Part shown: piece after piece, positions 8,379 through 19,828 of the stretch
Layout of the letters: each line of letters opens with the position of its first letter
Position numbering within the stretch: the first letter of the stretch is position 1
Source of the DNA: Paracidovorax wautersii
Lineage (GTDB): Bacteria; Pseudomonadota; Gammaproteobacteria; Burkholderiales; Burkholderiaceae_C
Length of the DNA: 64,000 bases
NCBI RefSeq assembly: GCF_031453675.1
Contig: NZ_JAVIZX010000001.1
Coordinates: 4,507,378-4,571,377, forward strand
Direction: 5' to 3'
Program-made: the position numbers and the translations under genes
Notes under the pieces: model-generated
Told to the model about the DNA's origin: nothing
Databases searched by the model: none
What the model saw: the letters and a program-made list of their open reading frames with translations, nothing else

Positions 8379-9923
8379 TCACGCCCCTCCCAACGTTTGC
8401 GTCATGGCGCCCAGCGACTGGGCGGTGCCGCCGAGCGACTGGCTCTGCTCCGGCCACGGCAACGGCGGCGCGGCGCTGTCCTCGCCCAGAACCCAGGTGT
8501 CCTTGGTGCCGCCGCCCTGGGACGAATTGACGACCAACGAGCCTTCCTTGAGCGCCACGCGCGTGAGGCCGCCGGCGACCATCTGCACCTTCTGGCCCGA
8601 GAGCACGAACGGGCGCAGGTCGATGTGGCGCGGGGCGATGCCCGATTCCACATAGGTGGGGCAGCTGGACAGCGACAGCGTCGGCTGGGCGATGTAGCCC
8701 GAGGGGTTGGCGACGAGCGCCGCGCGGAACTCCTCGATCTCGGCCTTGGAGGCCGCCGGGCCGATCAGCATGCCGTAGCCGCCGGCGCCGTGCACTTCCT
8801 TTACGACCAGTTCGTGCAGGTGGTCGAGCACGTACTTCAGGTCGCCCTCCTTGCGGCACATCCAGGTCGGCACGTTGGACAGGATGGGCTCCTCCCCCAG
8901 GTAGAAGCGGATCATCTCCGGCACGTACGGGTACACCGACTTGTCGTCGGCGATGCCCGTGCCCACCGCGTTGCAGATGGCGACGTTGCCGGCGCGGTAG
9001 GCGCTCATCAGGCCGGCGCAGCCCAGCGTGGAGGTGGGGCGGAACACCTGCGGGTCGAGGAAGTCGTCGTCCACACGGCGGTAGATCACGTCCACGCGCT
9101 GCAGGCCGCGCGTGGTGCGCATGAAGACGAAGTTGTCCTTGACGACCAGGTCCTGCCCTTCGACCAGTTCCACGCCCATCTGCTGGGCCAGGAAGGCATG
9201 CTCGAAGTAGGCGCTGTTGTACATGCCGGGCGTGAGCACCACCACCGTGGGCTCGGCCGAGGTGGGCGGCGCGCTGGCGCGCAGCGTATCCAGCAGCAGG
9301 TCGGGGTAATGGGCGACCGGCGCCACCTTGTGCAGCGAGAACAGCTCGGGAAAGAGCCGCATCATCATCTTGCGGTTCTCCAGCATGTACGACACGCCGG
9401 ATGGCACGCGCAGGTTGTCCTCCAGCACGTAGTACACGCCATCGCCCTTGGCGTCGGGCGCCCGCACGATGTCGATGCCGCTGATGTGCGAATAGATGTT
9501 CTGGGGCACGTCCACGCCCACCATCTCGGGGCGGAACTGGGCGTTCTGCAGGATCAGATCGGCGGGGACGATGCCGGCCTGGATGATCTCCTGCCCGTGG
9601 TAGACGTCATGGATGAAGCGGTTGAGCGCCGTGACGCGCTGCACGAGCCCCTGCTGCATGCGCAGCCATTCGTGCGAGGGAATGATGCGCGGGATCAAGT
9701 CGAAGGGAATGAGCCGCTCGGTGCCGGCGCCGTCCTCGTCCTTGGCGCCGTACACGGCGAAGGTGATGCCGACGCGGCGGAAGATCATCTCCGCCTCCGA
9801 TCGGCGGGCCTGCATCGCTTCTTCCGGCTGCTTGGCCAGCCACTGGCCATAGCGCTTGTAATGTGCACGCACGTCGCTGCCCTCGAACGGCAGCATCGCG
9901 TACATCTCGTCGAACTTCTGCAT
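8379..9923 (-). CDS. Circularly permuted type-2 ATP-grasp protein
   Basis: A 514-residue protein of the circularly permuted ATP-grasp family (DUF404/DUF407). Visible features are the N-terminal MQKFDEMY and HGQEIIQAG region, YVLEDNLRVPSGVSYMLENR (about 180-200), and the C-terminal ATP-grasp part KEVHGAGGYGMLIG and SQGGGTKDTWVL. The family is predicted to form peptide (amide) bonds using ATP. It pairs with the alpha-E gene just downstream. ATG 9923 has an AGGAGG ribosome site 8 bases upstream and matches the family start; the frame is open much further upstream, but only as the complement of non-coding sequence and comEC. The last ~30 residues (SQSLGG/AQSLGAMTQTLGG) are a low-complexity repeat. 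Confidence 0.92.
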   Translation of the reverse strand: MQKFDEMYAMLPFEGSDVRAHYKRYGQWLAKQPEEAMQARRSEAEMIFRRVGITFAVYGAKDEDGAGTERLIPFDLIPRIIPSHEWLRMQQGLVQRVTALNRFIHDVYHGQEIIQAGIVPADLILQNAQFRPEMVGVDVPQNIYSHISGIDIVRAPDAKGDGVYYVLEDNLRVPSGVSYMLENRKMMMRLFPELFSLHKVAPVAHYPDLLLDTLRASAPPTSAEPTVVVLTPGMYNSAYFEHAFLAQQMGVELVEGQDLVVKDNFVFMRTTRGLQRVDVIYRRVDDDFLDPQVFRPTSTLGCAGLMSAYRAGNVAICNAVGTGIADDKSVYPYVPEMIRFYLGEEPILSNVPTWMCRKEGDLKYVLDHLHELVVKEVHGAGGYGMLIGPAASKAEIEEFRAALVANPSGYIAQPTLSLSSCPTYVESGIAPRHIDLRPFVLSGQKVQMVAGGLTRVALKEGSLVVNSSQGGGTKDTWVLGEDSAAPPLPWPEQSQSLGGTAQSLGAMTQTLGGA

Positions 9924-10152
9924 AAAGCGGTGCCTCCTGTGGAAACGCGTGACACGGTTCATGGGACGCACATTGCAGGACACATGCAGACAGGCCGCAC
10001 ACCAGCGAGCGCGCCCATGAAGTGCCAGCACGCTATCAGCAGCATAGCAAGTTGCGCGCCCACTTCCGGAAAGCCGTGTGAAAGACAGGCGGCCGGGCCC
10101 GCGTAGGCAGCCAGGCCGCGCCCTGCCCCCCGCGCCTGCGGGCGCCGCGCGC

Positions 10153-12762
10153 TCAGTCTTCGGCGGTGGGCGCCGCCGCTGGCAGCGTGTGGTGCCATAC
10201 CCTGCGGCCCGCCTCGCGCTCGCACTGCACGGACTGTGGGCGGTCGGACGCCCACGTCGCGGCGCCGCAGCGGGCCGTTTCCACCAGCAGCGCCCCCCGC
10301 TGCCGGTAGCGGGCCGCCACCTCGGATGCTGGATGGCCGAAACGGTTGCGATAGCCGGCCTGCACCAGTGCAGTGCGAGGCCGTACGGCGTCCAGAAACG
10401 CCTCGCTGGACGAGGTCTTGCTGCCGTGGTGCGGCACCAGCAGCACGTCGGCCGCCACATCTTCGCCACGCTGGAGCAGCGCGGACTCCTGTGCACGCTC
10501 GATGTCGCCGACCAGCAGCGCGACGGCGCCCCGTCCCCCGCCTGCCGCAGCCACCGGTGCGGCAGCGATGCGCAGCACGCACGACGCGGCATTGGGCTTG
10601 GCGGCCTCTGTGCGGTCCGCCGGTGACGGATGCAGCACCTCGAACGCCACGCCATCCCACTGCCAGCGCTGACCGGCCACGCACGGCACCACCGGTCGCA
10701 GCGCCTGCAGCGGATGCCCGGCCTCGATGGAGCCCCGCACCGCCGCCTGGGGCTGCTGCGCCAGCACCGCGGCCGCGCCGCCGGTATGGTCCAGATCGCG
10801 GTGGCTCAGCACCAGCAGATCCAGCCGCTCGCCAAGGGCCCGCAGCAGCGGCACCAGCACGCGCTGGCCCGCGTCGCTGTCCTGGTGGTAGCGCGGCCCC
10901 GCGTCGTAGAGCAACGCGTGGCCGGCGGTGCGCACCAGCACGGCCTGGCCCTGGCCCACATCCACCGCCATCAGGTCGAACTGGCCGGCCGCCGGCCGCG
11001 CCGGCTGCCACCACAGGGCGGGCAGCAACAAGGGCAGGCCCAGCAGTCGCACGCCCCAAGGCAGACGCAGCGCCAGCAACGTGCCACCCACCACCGCCAC
11101 GGCGCCGGCCCACAAAGGGGCGATGGGCAGCGACACCTGGGCCCACGGCCACTGCGCAAGCCATTGCAGGCCGGCAGACAGCGGCAGCACGCACCAGGCG
11201 GCCGCGTCCCACAGCGGGGCCCAGAGCACTCCCGCCAGCGCCAGCGGCGTGAGCACCAGCGTCGTCCACGGAATGGCCACGAGGTTGGCGGCCATCCCGA
11301 CGACGGACATCTGCCCGAAGAGCAGCAAGGTGAGCGGCGTGAGCGCCAGGGTGACCGTCCACTGCTCGCGCAGCAAGGCCACGCCCCGGCCGCGCCATCC
11401 CTGAGGGGCGCCACGCGCGCCATGGACGGGGTCGCTCGCGAACAGCACGGCCACCGCGACGAAGCTCAGCCAGAAGCCGGCCTGCAGCAGCGCCCACGGG
11501 TCGGCGACCACCACCACAGCGCAGGCCAGCAGCCACACCTGCGGCCACGGCCAGCGCCGCCCGGACAGCCGCAGCAGCGCGACCGTGGCGAGCATGCACA
11601 CCGTGCGCTGCGCCGGCACGCCCCAGCCGCTGAACAGCGCGTAGCCGGCGGCCAGCGCCACGCCGCATGCCAGGGCCGCCGAGGGTGCCGGCACGGCCAG
11701 GCACAGCCGCTGGGAACGCCGCCACAGCGCGCCAGCCACCGCCGCGGCGATCCACGCGAAGAGCGTGATGTGCAGACCGCTGATGCTCATTAGGTGGGCC
11801 ACGCCCGTGGCGCGGAAGACATCCCAGTCGGCGCGGTCGATCGCGCGCTGGTCGCCCGTGACCAGCGCAGCGACCACGCCGGCCGCACGGCGCCGCGCCG
11901 TGTCCGCCGGGTCTTGCGATGCCGCCAGACGCTGCACGATGGCATCGCGCACGTGCTGCCGCGCCTGCTCCACAGGGTATCGCCATGTGCTGGCCAGGCG
12001 CACGGGCGCTTCATGGCGTGCCCCGTCGCGCACATAGCCCACGGCCTGCACGCCCTGCTCCCACAGCAGCAGTTCGTAGTCGAACCCATGCGGGTTGTGC
12101 GCGCCGTGCGGGGCCTTGAGCCGCACCGTCATCGCCCAGCGCTCGCCCGCGCGCACCGCGGGCAACGGCTCTGACGGGGCGGCCGCCGCCGGCGCATCGC
12201 GTGTAAACGAGGAGGACGCATACCACGACACGTCGATCAGCGGCGGCACGGCCACAACCGTCCCGTCAAGGCGGGCCTCTTCCACGGCCATCCGCAGGCG
12301 CAGCCCGGCATCGCTCGCCTGCGGCATGGCCGCCACCACAGCGGCGATGCGCATGTCGCGGCCTTCCAGCGCGGGCGGCAGGGCGTCGGCCAGGAACATC
12401 GAGGCGCGCAGTCCGCACACGCCGAACAGCAGCAAAGCGCCCCCCGCTGCCGCAGCCGCGGCGCCGGCACGGCCGTGCCTCCAGGGGCGCCCGCCCGGGC
12501 GCGCCGGCGCCGCACGCAGCAGCCATAGCGCTGCGCAGCAGGACAGTCCAGCGGCCACCAGCGCCAGATAGGCGCTGCGCGGCCACAGAGCCGCCTGCTG
12601 CAACTGTGCGGCCGTGCCCAGCAGGCCGCCGGCCAACCACCAGGGCAGTCGCCAGGGCTGGCCAGCGCCATGCCTTTCAGGTGGCCTTGCAACGGCCGCC
12701 TTGCCGTCCGCAGCAACGGCGGCCGGCTGCAGGTTCGGGCGGTGCAAGGCATCCATCCGCAC
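10153..12762 (-). CDS. comEC: DNA internalisation competence protein ComEC/Rec2
   Basis: An 869-residue polytopic membrane protein that forms the inner-membrane channel for single-stranded DNA in natural transformation. Order of domains: N-terminal hydrophobic helices and a soluble OB-like segment (about 100-270); the Competence core with GVAHLMSISGLHITLFAW (about 325) and many helices (to about 590); and a C-terminal metallo-beta-lactamase-like domain with SHRDLDHTGG and LLVPHHGSKTSSSEAF. Length is in the usual 750-870 range. It stands alone on the minus strand; the 157 bp to the divergent RidA gene hold its promoter. The start at ATG 12762 is the first plausible one; MDALHRP two codons later is equally possible. 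Confidence 0.94.
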   Translation of the reverse strand: MRMDALHRPNLQPAAVAADGKAAVARPPERHGAGQPWRLPWWLAGGLLGTAAQLQQAALWPRSAYLALVAAGLSCCAALWLLRAAPARPGGRPWRHGRAGAAAAAAGGALLLFGVCGLRASMFLADALPPALEGRDMRIAAVVAAMPQASDAGLRLRMAVEEARLDGTVVAVPPLIDVSWYASSSFTRDAPAAAAPSEPLPAVRAGERWAMTVRLKAPHGAHNPHGFDYELLLWEQGVQAVGYVRDGARHEAPVRLASTWRYPVEQARQHVRDAIVQRLAASQDPADTARRRAAGVVAALVTGDQRAIDRADWDVFRATGVAHLMSISGLHITLFAWIAAAVAGALWRRSQRLCLAVPAPSAALACGVALAAGYALFSGWGVPAQRTVCMLATVALLRLSGRRWPWPQVWLLACAVVVVADPWALLQAGFWLSFVAVAVLFASDPVHGARGAPQGWRGRGVALLREQWTVTLALTPLTLLLFGQMSVVGMAANLVAIPWTTLVLTPLALAGVLWAPLWDAAAWCVLPLSAGLQWLAQWPWAQVSLPIAPLWAGAVAVVGGTLLALRLPWGVRLLGLPLLLPALWWQPARPAAGQFDLMAVDVGQGQAVLVRTAGHALLYDAGPRYHQDSDAGQRVLVPLLRALGERLDLLVLSHRDLDHTGGAAAVLAQQPQAAVRGSIEAGHPLQALRPVVPCVAGQRWQWDGVAFEVLHPSPADRTEAAKPNAASCVLRIAAAPVAAAGGGRGAVALLVGDIERAQESALLQRGEDVAADVLLVPHHGSKTSSSEAFLDAVRPRTALVQAGYRNRFGHPASEVAARYRQRGALLVETARCGAATWASDRPQSVQCEREAGRRVWHHTLPAAAPTAED

Positions 12763-12919
12763 ATGCTAGTGCCTGCCGCCGCACCGGTGCGGCGGCCTCG
12801 GCGTGTGTAACATGCGGGGCTGCCTGCAGCGCAGCGCCGAGGGCGCCGCCCCGCCGCCTGCCTGGGCCCCACGGCCGGCCGCCGCGCTGGATGTTTTGTT
12901 TTTTGCCGCAAGGATTGCC

Positions 12920-13378
12920 ATGAGCGTTTACGACAAGCTGAAAGAACTCGATATCACCCTGCCCCCGGTGGCTGTGCCCGCCGCCGCGTACGTGCCGTAC
13001 GTGCAGACCGGCAACCTGGTGTTCCTCTCCGGCCACATCGCGCGCAAGGACGGCAAGCCCTGGTCGGCCCAGTTCGGCCGCGACATCACGGTCGAGGAAG
13101 GCAAGCAGGCCGCCCGCGCGGTCGCCATCGACCTGCTGGGCACGCTGCACGCGGCCACGGGCAACGACCTGAACCGCATTCAGCGCATCGTCAAGGTGAT
13201 GAGCCTCGTCAACTCCACCGGCGACTTCACGGAGCAGCATCTGGTGACCAACGGTGCCAGCGAACTGTTCGGCGAAGTGTTCGGCGACAAGGGCAAGCAC
13301 GCCCGCAGCGCCTTCGGCGTGGCCCAGATCCCCATGGGCGCCTGCGTCGAGATCGAACTGATCGCCGAACTGGCCTGA
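12920..13378 (+). CDS. RidA (YjgF/YER057c/UK114) family protein
   Basis: A 152-residue RidA-family protein, the longer subgroup. The family includes enamine/imine deaminases that clear reactive 2-aminoacrylate; this subgroup is not biochemically defined. Features are MSVYDKLKELDITLPP, the strand LVFLSGHIARKDGKP, and the C-terminal GVAQIPMGACVEIELIAEL. The expected ligand-binding Arg near residue 105 of canonical RidA is replaced by the segment SAFGVAQIPMG, so the activity may differ. An AAGGA ribosome site sits 7 bases before ATG 12920. A hairpin terminator follows. Confidence 0.9.
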   Translation: MSVYDKLKELDITLPPVAVPAAAYVPYVQTGNLVFLSGHIARKDGKPWSAQFGRDITVEEGKQAARAVAIDLLGTLHAATGNDLNRIQRIVKVMSLVNSTGDFTEQHLVTNGASELFGEVFGDKGKHARSAFGVAQIPMGACVEIELIAELA

Positions 13379-13400
13379 GTTTCCGGGTTCGTCCGCACCG

Positions 13401-13434
13401 CGCCGCACCGCTGTCCTGGCGCTGCGGCGTTTTT
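13401..13434 (+). terminator. Intrinsic terminator after the RidA gene
   Basis: The stem CGCCGCA / TGCGGCG (13401-13407 and 13423-13429) is followed directly by TTTTT, 22 bases after the RidA stop codon. The loop is long (15 bases) but could pair further. Confidence 0.6.
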
Positions 13435-13451
13435 CATTACCTCGCTCCGCC

Positions 13452-14360
13452 ATGCCTGCTAACACCCCGCCCCTCGTTGCCGAGCCTCCGCTCGTGCTGT
13501 CCATCCAGTCCCACGTGGCCTACGGGCATGTGGGAAACGATGCGGCCATGCTGCCGCTGCAGCTGCTGGGCATCGAGCCCGTGGCCGTGCACACGGTGCA
13601 GTTCTCCAACCACACGGGCTATGGCGAATTCAAGGGCCAGGTGTTCACGCCGGCGCACATCGGCGACGTGCTGGACGGCCTGCGCGCACGCGGCGTGCTG
13701 GCGCGCTGCCAGGCCGTGCTGTCGGGCTACCTGGGCGACGCAGGCGTCGGCGAGGCCATTCTGGCGGCCGTGCAGGAGATCCGCACCCAGCGGCCCGAGG
13801 CGCATTACCTGTGCGACCCGGTGATGGGCGATGTGGGCCGCGGCGTGTTCGTGCGCCCCGGCATCCCCGAGTTCCTGCGCCGCCGCGCGCTGGCGCAGGC
13901 CAGCATCCTCACGCCCAACCAGTATGAATTCGAGATGCTGCACGGCCAGCCGCTCGGCTCGGTGGACGACGCCATCGCCGCTGCGCGCGCACTGCTGGGC
14001 AGCACGCCGGGCACCGGTCCGTCCCTGATCGTGGTGACCAGCCTGCGCACGCCCGACCTGCCCACGGACCGCCTGGCCACGCTGGCCGTCACGGCGCGCG
14101 ACGCGTGGCTGGTGCAGACCCCGTTCATCGACCTGCAGCCGCTGCCCAACGGCATGGGCGACGTGTTCTCTGCGGTGCTGCTGGGCCATCTGCTGCGCGG
14201 TGCATCGGAGCCCGATGCCGTGTCCAGCGCGGTCAGCAGCCTGTACGCCCTGGTGTCGCGCACCACGCCGGGCCAGCGCGATCTCCCGCTGGTGGCCTGC
14301 CGCGAACAGATCACAGCGCCCGCGGAGCGCTTTCAGGCCACGCCCTGGACGGGTGCGTGA
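13452..14360 (+). CDS. pdxY: Pyridoxal kinase PdxY
   Basis: A 302-residue ribokinase-fold kinase that phosphorylates pyridoxal to pyridoxal 5'-phosphate in vitamin B6 salvage. Recognised by LSIQSHVAYGHVGNDAA near the N terminus, NHTGYGEFKG, YLCDPVMGDVGRGVFV (about 118-133), ILTPNQYEFEML, and the anion-hole/catalytic base motif NGMGDVFSAVLLG with Asp near 237. PdxY (not PdxK) is favoured by overall length and by VQFSNHTGYG. It is separate from the RidA gene by a terminator, so it probably has its own promoter. Confidence 0.95.
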   Translation: MPANTPPLVAEPPLVLSIQSHVAYGHVGNDAAMLPLQLLGIEPVAVHTVQFSNHTGYGEFKGQVFTPAHIGDVLDGLRARGVLARCQAVLSGYLGDAGVGEAILAAVQEIRTQRPEAHYLCDPVMGDVGRGVFVRPGIPEFLRRRALAQASILTPNQYEFEMLHGQPLGSVDDAIAAARALLGSTPGTGPSLIVVTSLRTPDLPTDRLATLAVTARDAWLVQTPFIDLQPLPNGMGDVFSAVLLGHLLRGASEPDAVSSAVSSLYALVSRTTPGQRDLPLVACREQITAPAERFQATPWTGA

Positions 14361-14408
14361 CCGGCCGCAGGGAAAGCCCACGGCCGGCAGCGAGAGCTGC
14401 CCACCGGC

Positions 14409-15230
14409 TCACCAGGGAAAGTCGATCAAGTCCCCGTAGAGGCGCCGCAGGATCGCCTTGACCTCGGGCGACTGCTGGTAGATGGCGATGAACTTCAGCA
14501 GCCGCGGGTCATTCTCCTTCTCCGGCGTCGTCACCCAGCGGATGGCGTAGCGCTTCACGTTCTCGGGCACGGTGTTGTCGAACGCCAGGCCCTGCTTCTC
14601 GTCCACGCCGCCGTGCTTGGCGAAGGTCGTGTAGGTGACCACGGCGGTCACGTCCTCGAAGACACGGGCCGATTGCGCGCCTTCCACGGCGATGAGCTTG
14701 AGCTTCTTGGGGTTCGCCGTGATGTCTGCCGTCGTCGCGAGGTGGCCGGCGCCGGGCTTGAGCTTGATGAGCTCCATGGATTCGAGCAGCAGCAGCGACC
14801 GCGCGTTGTTCACAGGGTCCGACAGGATCGCGATGGTGGCGCCATCGGGCACGGCGTCGCCCTTCTTCAGCTTCTTGGAGAACAGTCCGATGGTGGTGGA
14901 GTAGCCATAGGCGATCGGCTTGAGATGCACGCCCCGGCTCTGGTTGAAGCGCTCAAGGAACGGGTAGTGCTGGAAGAAGTTGGCGTCGATCGAGCCTTCG
15001 GCGAGGGCCGTGTTGGGCAGCACCCAGTCCGTGAACTCCACCAGCTTCACATTCAGGCCCTGCGCGCGCGCCAGCTCGATGGCTTTTTCCGTGGCCTCGT
15101 TGGCGACGGAAGGAATGGCGCCGATGCGCAGCGGTGGCTGCTGCTGCGGCTGTGCCTGGACGGCGGCCACCGTGGAAACGAAGAGGGCCGCGATGGCGAG
15201 CCGCCGGGCGGTGGAGAGCAATGCAGACAT
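14409..15230 (-). CDS. MetQ/NlpA-family substrate-binding protein
   Basis: A 273-residue periplasmic binding protein of the MetQ/NlpA family (D-methionine and related ABC uptake). A signal peptide covers about residues 1-26, ending AVQAQ. Family motifs are LVEFTDWVLPNTALAEGSIDANFFQHYPFL, SKKLKKGDAVPDGATIAILSDPVNNARSL and FDNTVPENVKRYAIRWVT. Unlike MetQ it has no lipobox cysteine, so it would be soluble in the periplasm. No MetN ATPase or MetI permease gene is adjacent, so it is an orphan receptor or works with a transporter elsewhere. Ligand is unknown. Confidence 0.9.
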   Translation of the reverse strand: MSALLSTARRLAIAALFVSTVAAVQAQPQQQPPLRIGAIPSVANEATEKAIELARAQGLNVKLVEFTDWVLPNTALAEGSIDANFFQHYPFLERFNQSRGVHLKPIAYGYSTTIGLFSKKLKKGDAVPDGATIAILSDPVNNARSLLLLESMELIKLKPGAGHLATTADITANPKKLKLIAVEGAQSARVFEDVTAVVTYTTFAKHGGVDEKQGLAFDNTVPENVKRYAIRWVTTPEKENDPRLLKFIAIYQQSPEVKAILRRLYGDLIDFPW

Positions 15231-15376
15231 GGAAGGCGTGATGGCAGACGAAAGCCGGGATCATCGACGCACCAGGCGGGAGAAGGCAAGCGGGCTGCTG
15301 GATGTCCCTGCGTGCCTAAGTGCCTGCGTGTCTGCGTATTGCAGGCCCTCTGCCGAAGGCCCTCGTCTCGCCGGTG

Positions 15377-15488
15377 GAACGCTATTGAATCAATAGCTTT
15401 ATGCGCTTGTTAAACAACGACTTCCGGCACTTTTCTATTGAAAACGCTTATGGATCAAGCGCTAACAGCTCACTTATCCATAGCATCT
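15377..15488. repeat. Dispersed AGCTGC/GCGCTT repeat, two degenerate copies
   Basis: CTATTGAATCAATAGC..ATGCGCTTGTT followed by CTATTGAAAACGCTTATGG and ATCAAGCGCTAACAGCT. This fills the right half of the 271-bp spacer between the MetQ-like gene and the chemoreceptor gene and is markedly richer in A+T than its surroundings. The left half of the spacer holds nothing recognisable. Confidence 0.55.
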
Positions 15489-15501
15489 AATCCACGGCAC
15501 C

Positions 15502-17322
15502 TCAAAAGCTTTCCCAATCGTCATTGCCGCCCTGGCCCGCCAGCGCCGGCTGGCGCGCCGCAGCCGCAGCCGATGCCTGTGCCGGCTTGCCAGCCGCGGC
15601 GGCAACGGGCTGGGCAGCGTGGGGACTCCGCAGCGCCGCCGCAGCGGACTTGCCCGCAGCCGGGGCCGTTGCCCGGCCTTCCGCCCCGAGGGCAGGCGTG
15701 CTGCGCGAGGCAGCGGCCGTTGCTGAGCCGGATGCGGCAACCGATGCGGATGCCGCAGCGACCGCCGGGGCAGGGGCGCCGCCAGGCACCTTGAACACCG
15801 CCACCGTGCGTGCCAGCTGCTCCGCCTGCTCGCGCAGGCTCTGCGCGGCGGCCGCGCTTTCCTCCACCAGCGCTGCGTTCTGCTGCGTCATCTGGTCCAG
15901 TTGGCCGACCGACTGGTTGACCTGGCCGATGCCGGCGCTCTGCTCGGACGCCGCCGCCGTGATCTCGCCGATCATGTCGTTCACCCGCTGCACCGAACGC
16001 ACGATGTCTTCCATGGTCGTGCCCGCATCCCGCACCAGGCGGCTGCCCGCCTCCACCCGCTCCACCGAGGTGCCGATGAGCTGCTTGATCTCTTTGGCCG
16101 CCTCGGCGCTGCGCTGGGCCAGGCTGCGCACCTCGCCCGCCACCACGGCAAAGCCCCGGCCCTGCTCGCCCGCCCGTGCGGCCTCTACCGCCGCGTTCAG
16201 CGCCAGGATGTTGGTCTGGAAAGCGATGCCATCGATCACGCCGATGATGTCGGCGATCTTCTTGCTGCTGTGGTGGATGTCCTCCATGGTGGAGACCACC
16301 TGCGTGACCACCTCGCCGCCGCGCCGCGCCACGCCGGTGGCGTTGGCCGCCAGGCCGCTGGCCTGCTGGGCGCTGCTGGCGCTTTGCTGCAGCGTGCTGG
16401 TGAACTGCTCCATGGCCGCCGCCGTCTCCTGCAGGTTGCTGGAAGTCTGCTCGGTGCGCGACGACAGGTCGTGGTTGCCGGTGGCGATCTCGGCGCTGGC
16501 GATGGCGATGCTGTCCGTGCTGTGGCGCACCTGCTGCACCACGCCGGCCAGCGCCTCGCTCATGGCGTACTGCGAGCGCAGCAGATCGCCGAACTCGTCG
16601 CCGCGCGTGACGGTGCCCTGCGCGCTCAGGTCGCCCCCGGCGATGCGCGCGGCCAGGTCGTTGGCCTGCGCCAGGGGCCGCTGGATGCTGCCGATCAGGT
16701 AGTGGGCGCCGGCCACGATGGCCAGCAGCAGGGCGACCACAGCCACGCCGGCGATCTGCAGGGTGAGCGTGCGGGCTGCCGCCATCTCGGCCAGGCGCGC
16801 CTGCGCGGTCTGCTCCTGCAGTCGCACGAAGTCGCGCAGCGCCTGCAGATAGGTGCCGACGGCCGGGTCGTAGCGCTGCTTGACCAGCGCCACGGCCTCG
16901 TCCTGCCGGCCGGCCGCCTTGGTCTGCCGGGCCTGGCCGCGCAGATCGATCATGGTCTTGCGGGCCTCGGCGATCTTGGCCATCTGCGCCTCGTCGGCGT
17001 CGGCCAGGGCCATGCTTTCCAGCGATTTCTGCACGGTGGTGATCTGCGCGCTGGTGGCGGCGATCAGGTCCTTGAACTCGGCCTCGACCGCCGGATCGCC
17101 GCTCACGATGAGCGCCTGCGTGCGCGCGGCGTTGGTCTCCGTCAGCCCGGACCAGCGCATGGCGGCCGACACCCGCGCCTGCATCTCCCGTGCGATGGCG
17201 TCGGCCTGCGCCTGCACCTGCACGGTGCGGTAGCCCGCCAGGCCGACCACCCCGGCCAATGCAACGACGATCAGGAAAACGGCGAGCCAGAGCTTCTGTG
17301 CGATGCGGACGCGTTGGAACAT
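15502..17322 (-). CDS. Methyl-accepting chemotaxis protein
   Basis: A 606-residue transmembrane chemoreceptor. Two membrane helices (about 8-30 and 190-215) bracket a four-helix-bundle sensor domain. A HAMP domain follows (about 215-265), then a long coiled-coil signalling domain with the hairpin tip GIAFQTNILALNAAVEAARAGEQ and methylation-helix glutamates. The C terminus is an Ala/Pro-rich flexible linker ending DDWESF, a WxxF-type pentapeptide like those that tether the CheR methyltransferase and CheB. ATG 17322 is chosen because the first membrane helix begins there (MFQRVRIAQKLWLAV). No che genes are nearby; it is an orphan receptor of the Tsr/Tar class. Confidence 0.93.
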   Translation of the reverse strand: MFQRVRIAQKLWLAVFLIVVALAGVVGLAGYRTVQVQAQADAIAREMQARVSAAMRWSGLTETNAARTQALIVSGDPAVEAEFKDLIAATSAQITTVQKSLESMALADADEAQMAKIAEARKTMIDLRGQARQTKAAGRQDEAVALVKQRYDPAVGTYLQALRDFVRLQEQTAQARLAEMAAARTLTLQIAGVAVVALLLAIVAGAHYLIGSIQRPLAQANDLAARIAGGDLSAQGTVTRGDEFGDLLRSQYAMSEALAGVVQQVRHSTDSIAIASAEIATGNHDLSSRTEQTSSNLQETAAAMEQFTSTLQQSASSAQQASGLAANATGVARRGGEVVTQVVSTMEDIHHSSKKIADIIGVIDGIAFQTNILALNAAVEAARAGEQGRGFAVVAGEVRSLAQRSAEAAKEIKQLIGTSVERVEAGSRLVRDAGTTMEDIVRSVQRVNDMIGEITAAASEQSAGIGQVNQSVGQLDQMTQQNAALVEESAAAAQSLREQAEQLARTVAVFKVPGGAPAPAVAAASASVAASGSATAAASRSTPALGAEGRATAPAAGKSAAAALRSPHAAQPVAAAAGKPAQASAAAAARQPALAGQGGNDDWESF

Positions 17323-17476
17323 GGTGGCCACCCCTGCAGTCGTTGTTGTGCTTGCAGCGATGGTGCGCGGGGCAGGCGCAGTTTTCCTATCCGGAAGAAC
17401 CCGCGGGCGCCGGTGTGTTGCGCGCACACGGCGTTCCGCGCAGCAGCACGGGCCGGGGCCCGCGCGGCTGTTTGCG

Positions 17477-19824
<2,348 letters not shown>

Positions 19825-19828
<4 letters not shown>

